64,000 bases of DNA, taken from NCBI GenBank assembly GCA_907165065.1, contig OU015532.1:37738339-37802338 (forward strand). Direction: 5' to 3'. The notes under the pieces were generated by a model. That model worked only from the letters and a program-made list of their open reading frames with translations. It did no database searches and was not told where the DNA came from. The translations under genes were made by a program, and so were the position numbers. Shown piece after piece: positions 39,501 to 48,500 of this stretch. Position 1 is the first letter of the stretch. Every line of letters begins with the position of its first letter. This DNA comes from Caprimulgus europaeus. Its lineage: Eukaryota > Chordata > Aves > Caprimulgiformes > Caprimulgidae.

Positions 39501-42500
39501 CTGCAGCAGCTGGGCTGGGGCCAAATAGCAAGTAGCCCTGCTGCTTGTGAAGGAAACTGGACTATTGCATATTGGACATGGATATATTGCTAATATGTTT
39601 TAGGGCCAAAGCCTGCAGTTCTCCTTTGCACAGACCTCCTAGGGGCTTTACTGACAGCACTGGCTGAATAAGAGCTCAAGCTGCGCTGTAGGATTTGATT
39701 TCAGGCAATTTCTTGATCTGTAGTAACAGCTCTGTGAACCTGCAGATTTTAGAATGCAAATGCCTCTGACATTATCACTAGACCTAAAATGGACCCTCCT
39801 TCCCCACAGTTTTGATGTGAATATAGGATCTAAGTACATTCTCTTGAGGTATGGGGAGTACAGTGGCCTCTGTGTGATGAGGGTGGCAAGGAGCATGGGT
39901 ACAGGTGGAAGTCCTTCCCAACAGACACATCTAGTGTTATAGCTTGAAGAGGAGACTCCCTAGTGTCACTGCTCAGTAGGGCTGCTTGAGGGAAGTCCCT
40001 TCTTCAGGCAGCTAATGCCAAGCAAATCAGCAGTGGGAAGACTGCTGCAGCAGACAGTTACTGGGATGCTGAGCTCATTTCCCCTGATATTCCTCCCCTT
40101 TCCCAAAACTGCCTAAGAATGAGTAATTATGTTCTTTAGGTATGAAAGACAAGCTGAACCTAGAGATGCTGCCCTGTTTCCTCACCTCTAGCACCCACAG
40201 ATTAACTGTTTGTATATACCTGAGCACCAACACTTTCTAGGCCTTCTCAGGAGTTGATGGTTGTGCAAATTTCATGGTATGCCTCTACGGGGGCACTCAG
40301 AGGCAGAAAAGCTTTCATGTTCCTACAGTAGTTTTTCTGCAATGTATTATTTAACACTGTAGGACCCCAGCCCTGCCATCATTCTGAGCCAAAGGAAGAG
40401 AAGAATTGTTCTCTGAAGATGTTTATATCTTCCTTTTCTATTTCCTGCCACTTGCCTCTCTCCTCCTTTTCACCTCAGGTCACTGCTAGTGCTCTGAACC
40501 CAGCAACAACTAGGTGAGAGAATGAGTAAGGGGGAAAACTCACATAGTCTCCCTCAAACCTCCTGGCCAGTCTTCATTGTTCCTCTCCCTCCTGTTCACT
40601 GCCTTATCCTCAACAACCTGCCTGTGTTTCCAGTGTTGCAGACCGAGTGGAGCAGCGACGCAAAATGAACTGTAAATCCTTCCAGTGGTATCTGGAGAAC
40701 GTCTACCCCGAGCTCAAGTGAGTCAGTTCTCTGCTTGTAGAAATCTCTGAAAGCTCTGGGAGGTGGGTCACAACAAGAAGCTGAGCATTGGCAGCAGCAG
40801 GCAAGAGAGAGACTTATGCTTGGAAAAGGCTTTCCTCTGTTCTTCTTCTTTTTGATGAGAAACCCCCTGTGGTTTCCTGGCTTGTATCATCACAACAACT
40901 CTGTAAAAGTTGTGTGATGTTGTGTCTGCTCCTGCCTCTGGGAGCCCTCTGCTCTGCCCCATACAGCTGTCCCTCAAGAGATATGCAACAGTGATGTTTT
41001 CAGAGGTGGAGGGTGTAGACAAGTGTCAGAGCACTGTATCTCTCCTTGTTAAGGCTTGGTCTGTGCCTGATGGATGCTCTGCTTAGAGGTAGTTGAGCCA
41101 AGCAGAGCTGAACAGCCTCAGCACAGAGGTGCAAGTGGTTCAGAGAAAGCCCCGGTGAATGCAGACCCAGCTGTGCCTGTGGCTTCCCCTGCCCCGGGTC
41201 AGGGTGCAGTACTGCTGTGGTATTGCTCTGCTGGGAGGCAGCCTGGCTAGAGCTGTGTTGGTAGCACTTGCTAGCTAACACACCCTGGCAACACATCTGT
41301 ACATCTCAGTCAAGCAAAGGCTGTAGCTAACATGGGTCGAGGCTAAAACATCCAGCTGTAGAATAGCCTTGGCAGATCTTTCCTGTATTCCTATCAGTGA
41401 GACAATTAATATGTGCCATCACTGGGAGGAAGACTCTGGAAAATGAGAAGGCAGAAGCAGGATAAATCAGTGTGCATATGGTTTTTAGTGGCAGTGACCT
41501 CTTTCAGAAGAGACATCACATTAAACTGCTTGGGGTGCACGTAAAGCACCTTACGCCTTCTGAAACAAAAGGCTACCAGCCCTCTGACCAGGTTTTCCAT
41601 TGACTTCTGCCTCCTCCAGGCATTTCAAGTAGGTAGCTAGCATGATAGTGTTAATTTTCTGCCAAATAAAGGGGACTATGTTTCAGTAAGGAACCAGTTA
41701 CACCCCTCTAAATGTGTGTGTGCTTTGGACATTTCTGTGTACAAAGTGCCATACAACTGTAATTTTACTTCAAGGGTTCCTGAAAAGGAGCTGATTCCAG
41801 GAATAATTAAACAAGGAGGAAACTGCCTGGAATCTCGGGCACAGGATACCACAGGGAATACGTTGGCTGGCATGGGAATCTGTAAAGGAACAGTGAACAA
41901 TCCACCTGTCACTCAGGTAAGGCAGGCTTCGCTTTGGTGCTTTGGTCCAGCTGCTGCCCTTTGTATCACTGGTGAATGAAAAGGCATCTCTGGCCTTGGT
42001 GGGCTTGTACAGAGGTGAATGAAGGAAGAATTTGGCCCTGCTAATGGTTTTAATAGTAAGCAGCAAAAGAAGCTGTGCCCATCTCTTAGAGTCAGGCATA
42101 GAGTGTGAAGGTTTTAATTGCTCAAAGACAACAGGTAGTGCTTGGATACTCAGGGGTGTGACTACTCTGTGCAGTAGGTGTGTGAGCAGTGTTTGGGTCA
42201 TGCAGCAGTTCCCACTCAGACTGTTGCTTGGGTGTGCTCTGCTTCATCGACCAACCCACAGAACCAGTCTTGGGGTGCGCTTGGCTGGTACCCTAGCATG
42301 TGGGTAAGAGATTTTCCCTGGATCAGAAGCATTCCTTGGTCTGCTGGTTCAGCTGTAGCTGCAGATGGCTTGAATTCTGCTGGTTTACAGATGTGTTTCA
42401 GCATAAAGCCCAAACAGAGTTTAAATAGCCAAGACCCCAGCTGCAGTAGTTTGGTGCAACTCTCCTGGAGCTGTGCTGGTTTATACCAGCTGAGGATCTG

Positions 42501-45500
42501 CACTCAGCCTCTTCTTTTGGTGACCGAAAGCAGCAGGAAAGCAGCTTGAAAAAGTTAAGGGTCACAGTAGGATATTTTATGCCAGAAAATACATATTCAC
42601 ATCTGTTAACTGTTGGAAAACAGCTAGCATTCAACATGCCATTTAATCTGACTCATTGTTCCATGTCACTGCTGTTTGAAATCTCTGAAACTTATTGCAT
42701 TTTATTTTTCTTCCTTGGAGAAAGTATAATAATAGTAATTGATTGGATCAAGTATCCATCTAGTGAGAGGAGGGAGAAATTAAGTGGCTTGTGCTTTATG
42801 TGTGCTGGTGATAGATGTTAGCCCATGGATATACTTGCATGTGTTATGCTTCACTTGACAACCTATAGGTCCCAGATACCTGCTACAGAACATGTCTGCT
42901 ATGTAGAATATGCAGAAGCAGTTGTATGTCACCTAAATCAGGGGTCAGGGTCCTCCCTGCTTTGTAGGCCTACATCTGTAAAGCTGCAGAGCAGCGAGTT
43001 GTATGGGATCCAAGGTTAATCACTCAGCTCAGATGGTCAGGGAAGCCAGCTGTAAGCTTTGAACTAGTCATGATACACCAAGCCTGAACATAAACTTCTG
43101 ATCAGGTGAAGACTGCTGCTGTAGTCTTCCTAGGGAGCTTTTGGCCAGAGTTGAAAAAATTATACAAGTTTTTTTAAATACCTGATAGAAAAAAACCACT
43201 TTCTCCCTCATCTGATCACCATTATGATCCTAATGGAACCTTTCTTTTTCTTATGCCAAAGGAGTGGGTATTCAGTGACCCCCTAATCAGACAGCAGGAC
43301 AAGTGTCTTTCCATTACCGCCTTCTCTACTGGCTCTCAAATCACCCTGGAAGCCTGCAATCAAAAAGACGGCAGACAGGTGGGTAACTGCACACCTGCTT
43401 TTAATCCCTCCATTGCCCCATACCAATGTTCCCACATCAGTGCAGCCTTCAGGGGCAAACCTAGTACTCTCAAAGCGTATAGAAGTCCCTTCCATCTTCT
43501 GCATCTCCCTTTCTGGTGTGTTTCATAAGCTCACATGTATGAAATTGCCCACAACCAAAGCCGGGAGCGCAGACCACATGTTAGTGGGTGTCTGCTCTGC
43601 TTGGGCCCTGGGCAGCATGGTTAGCTCCAGCTCAGTAGCACCCTGACCTCCCTCCTTGGATACATTTATGTTCAGCCAGATCAGTGCATGGATGGAACAC
43701 AGCATCAGAGAGGGGTAGATAAGCAGCAGCGAATGCTTTGAGATAGCCAAGGGAAGGGTGGGGTGTGCTATCATTTGTTTACTTATTTAAAAGTGAGAGA
43801 GCTGTGTTCTTTGTGCTGTCTTTGGATATGTGAATGGACCTTTAAAACTGAGTGTGTGCAACTCATTTGAGGAATATCAACTGACATAAAGCACTGTATG
43901 TTCCACCCAAGCTGCTCCCTGGGGAAAAATACACAGCAGCAGTGTTCCTAGCAAAATGTAGTGTTCTCAACAAAATGCAGCTCTCTGGCTCTTATGCTTT
44001 TTCCAGGGTGTGCATCCCTGATCTGTCAGGACACATAAGTCATTTTGGCTTTCAGCACAATGTAAGAGATGGCCTCAGCAATGGCCAGGGTGCCATCACA
44101 GAGAGGTCATGTGCCTTTTCATCAGTACTGGGTGAAACAGAACAGGTGACAACACGGCACTGACAGGCAGTGGACTGGGCTTGTTTCATCCCTAGTTCCT
44201 GTGTTTCCCTCTACACCAAGACTAAACACAATTTCTGTCATCTAAGGCTATGCTGGCTTTGTGTTTTCTGACACATCTATTGTTTTGATAGCCCAAAGGT
44301 AGGAGACAGCTCAGCTTGCTACCAGTCCTCAGCAGCATCCTCTTCTATCAGTACTTTTTAATGCTATATGAATCTCTGAATTTAGTTCTTCCTGAAAGAA
44401 AGCACTGAAATCTGCCATGTCTATTTATGGGAAGCCTGTGTAGACTTTCCTCTGGAGAACTGGTTAATGCAGAAATCCTAAAGAGTTGTCACTGTGATAT
44501 GCTGGGAAAACTCTGAGTTCAGATTAGCCTTGCAAGGATATCGTAGGTGGGCTGTGCTTGTCTGCTCCTTTTTCTTGTTGGTAATCACTCACCCCCTCGC
44601 TGTGTAATTAGGTCACTTAGCTTCCCCTTAGGTGCCTTGCAGCATTTTCCTCCCTGGCAGCAGAGAGAACTCTAGGAGCTGCCAAAATCAGCTGTCTTTT
44701 CCCACCTCTCCTGTCATGGAAGGACAAGGGTCCCCTGAATGGGGGTGAAATGCAAGTCCTATTAGCCAGAAGAGAGATTAATCCACACTAACACAAGGAG
44801 GCTCATTCTGCTGCTGGAATAGGATTTATTGAGCCTTGATGTGTTGATTATATACAGGCTCATTATAAAGACATGCACACACACTTAAGGATGTGAGCTA
44901 TTGTTTTCCATTACCTTATGTGAACAAACTGCACTTAAATCAAGGACTTGACCTAGCAGATGATTTAGCCAACTGACTGTAAGCACAGATTTTGGTTAAG
45001 CATTTCAAATAATTAGAGACTGATTTGAATCAGAGCTGCCATTCTGAACCACCTGGCAAGTGAAAGGATGGGGTAGGGATGTGGTGGTAGAAGTGTATTT
45101 GAATTTTTAATCTAATTTGACTTGAAATGCTCTGAAATGTTTGGGTTTTTTTGTAAGTCACAAACTCCCATTTAAGATTTCTACTTATAAAGCCAGTTCT
45201 ACTTGGAATGCTCCAGTTTGTTGTGTCCTTGGGGAATGTTGTTATGGTCTCTTTCTTCCATAAACACAACAGTAATTGTTGTTAATACTGACATTGGATT
45301 TTAATTACCTTAAAGCCAGTAGTCTTTGCAAACTATCCCATTCTCTCTCCTCCATCTCTTTTCTAGAGGGGCCACCTGCATCTAATGCAATGTTTTCTGC
45401 TTACTTTGGGAACTGACTTTCTCCACCGGGTCCTAGCTAGAGTGGAAAGTGAAGCTAATAACTTTTATGTGGGTCACCTGAGAGGGTATGTTGGGGCTGA

Positions 45501-48500
45501 CAAGGCTTGTTTCTAGCTACAGGAAGCGAAAACAGACAGGGATGCTTGTTCTTCCTGGGTTGGCAGCTTGCAGAACCCCCTGCCTAGGGTGTCACCCAAG
45601 CCCAGCTCCTGATATTTGGGAGGTTGAGTTTCAAGGAGATGACCACTACTGTAAAAACTTTAAAGTGCAAAATGAAATAGCAAGGCTGGAGGGAACAAAC
45701 TCCTTGAATTGCCCTACAACTCACAGCCCAAAGTGTGACTGCCAGGGGGGAGCAGTGTTTTTAAACTACACATGGGCATAGCCACTCCTTAGTTCAGGTG
45801 GGCTTCTCAGGAAGTCAGTGGAGCCAGTGGGAGTGGAGGAAGGGAAGTTGAGCTGCTTCAGGAGAGGTGGAAGTGGCAAGAAGGAGTTCCCAAGTAGGTT
45901 GTCTGAGTGGAATGGAGTGAGTCTGGGCAACATGAATCACACACAGTATCATAAGAGGGGACAGTGGCATGATGAAAGCCCAGCCTTGAGCATCTCTGGT
46001 GTCACTGTCATCAGAGGTCTGTGGTGGTACTTTTCTGGATCTAGACTTCATGTCTATGTCTGAGTGATACAAAACCAAAATTTCTGACAAAAGATGGGGA
46101 AAGTGATGGCTTCATTTTTTAGTGTCACCAGACCAGATTGGTTAGATCCTCACAATAGCACCATACAGCTCCTAAAGCTGCTTTCTGCTTTCAGACATAC
46201 TGAACCTTTGCCCATGCTACACAGCTGTTATGTATTAAGCATGTCCACAGGGCAGATAATTTTGTTATTTTTGAGTGCTAAGAGCAGTTCATCTAACATA
46301 CATGTAATACTGGAGCAGAGGCTTTACAGCATTATGAGCTGTATCTAGGGGATTATTTCAAAATAAGTCCAGAACTTTGCAAGTAGGAGGGTACAAGACA
46401 ATGCTCAAAATTCTGGTTTTTTTGGTTTTGTTAGACTATTCTCCCTTGGGTTGAAAGGAACCAGGAGCAAATTCTACTTGGCACCATGATCCTGTTGATC
46501 ATTCAACAGCAACAGCTGGCACTGGTAGCAGAAGACCAGCCAACAGATATTCTGCATAATCAGAACTAGATTTCAAACCAGATGGATGTTATCCATAATG
46601 TTATTTGGAAAATAGCATTTTTTACTTGATTGCACAATAAATTATTGCCTTTAGCTTGGGTTTTGGCTCTGACTGACGGTGGGAGTGGCGTTTTAATTTG
46701 TATTATAGTGAGGACAAATAGAAGGCAAAGTGAGAGTCAGACACTAAAGCAAGAGAATGAAAATGAGAAACACTGGTACAGTATTTCCCAACAGAACAGG
46801 AAGCATGCTGAGAAATCCTATTAAACAGACTTATTTAATTAAAATGTGCTGAAGGAGCATGACCCCAGTCTGAAAATGAGGACACTAAGTCTTCTTGTGA
46901 GGCAAAGAGTATTTCAAGTCCTGTGTGCTTTTGGACATGATTGAGAGATTTTTTCCACCTTTTCTCAGTGTATGGTATTACCCCAAGTGCAGACAAATGC
47001 AACTTTATTGGAAAAGAGAAGGAGTGAAAACCTGTCTGTTCTGGAACACCTGACTTTTGATTACCCTGAAAAACTGACTTGTGTAAATTTACTAGTGTAA
47101 ACACTTTCAGCTCTTGTATATATTGGATAGAAGAGGACTGGCTATTTCTGACTTTTTTCTTTTAGTAGTTGCACATGGAGTGCTTCTATCCAGTCACCTC
47201 AGAGTACTTTACAGTGATAGATAATAAAGATGGAGAGCGAGCTTTACAAAATGGGGAAATTTTTGATCGACACTGGGGAAGAGGATCAGGACATAATATT
47301 TCAAAGAAAATATGGATTCTTATTTTTCCATCTCCATTCCAAACCTGCTGTTACCAGTAAACTCTATTATCTCCATCTGCACAAGAAAGGGAGACCAAGG
47401 AAGATTTTAATGCCAAAATTTTTCAGATTGTGCAATGCTTTTATCTCCCAAAAGCTTTCCTTCCAAGTCCAGGCCAGTCATGATGTCTGGGTGTAGGAGA
47501 GGAGGGGGCTCCCTGTAGTGTTTGCCTGTGTATGCAGGAGATGTCTGCTCTGTTTGTTTTTCCAGAAGATGGGCATCATCACTGTCATTTAAAAATTAGC
47601 TGTCTAGGCTGCCCTTGTGGTCTGTGGAGAAGGGTGGGCTCTCCTAGAAGGTCCTGGTACCTTGGACCCTTCCGTAAGTATGTCACTGGGTGACTAGTTT
47701 AGACTAAGTTGCCCAGCTCTGAGGTGGCTGACAGTGGTAGACAAGCATTCTATCTCCTGTTTCCACCCACTCCTACCGCCCACCCTCCTCAAGGGTCTGA
47801 GATATGGTGTATCCCTACAGGGTTAGGTGTTGAGCTCTTTGGTAATCCTGTGGCCTGACAGTCCGACAGGGAGATCTCATCGAAGGTTCAGTGAAGCCAA
47901 GGGAGTTACTCTGGTATCTCACAGAGGGCAGCAAGGCACAGTTTCTGACCAGAAAGGGTAGAATGCATAATTCTGAAAATACCACTTCCATGTGTGATGA
48001 GGAGCTCTACTCTGGCTTTCACTATCAGTGTGGTCTATAATAGCTCCATGCGTGGCACCTCCCTGCGGCCCAGATGAGCCTTATGTTCAACTCTGTCGCC
48101 TTTCCAGCGTTTCGCCTCCCCCTTGCCCATCCTTGCCTCACTTTCTGTTGGACACAGGGATCCAGGGTGACCTGAACTGCTGGGCTTTCCAGTGGTGTGA
48201 TTCACTGAGAAGCTGATTGATTTAGAGTAGTTTGTTAGCCACAGAAACTGTGCTCTGGTGAGTGTTTGCTGGTGTCCTGCTGTGTCTGTTGCTGTAGACT
48301 CTCCCTACAGACATCACAGCAGGTACCTGCTCAGCATGGAGAGATGACATGGCAGCGGGTCTCTGATTTGGAGGAATAACATGAGTGAGCCTCCCAGTGG
48401 TGCTCTCCTGAACGGCTAGCAGGGAGAGGAAAACTGGTGTCTCTTGGTAATTGCTCTTGTTCTCTTCACTCAAATCTCATAACAGCATACTCCTTTACAA

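Noticed and set aside
44770-44900. LTR-like text with an antisense AATAAA
   Set aside because: No TG/CA ends or target duplication found and no family recognised.
47190-47290. MIR-like words (GTACTTTACA, ATGGGGAAA)
   Set aside because: Spacing and order do not hold up well enough to name a repeat; similar weak text occurs near 26090.
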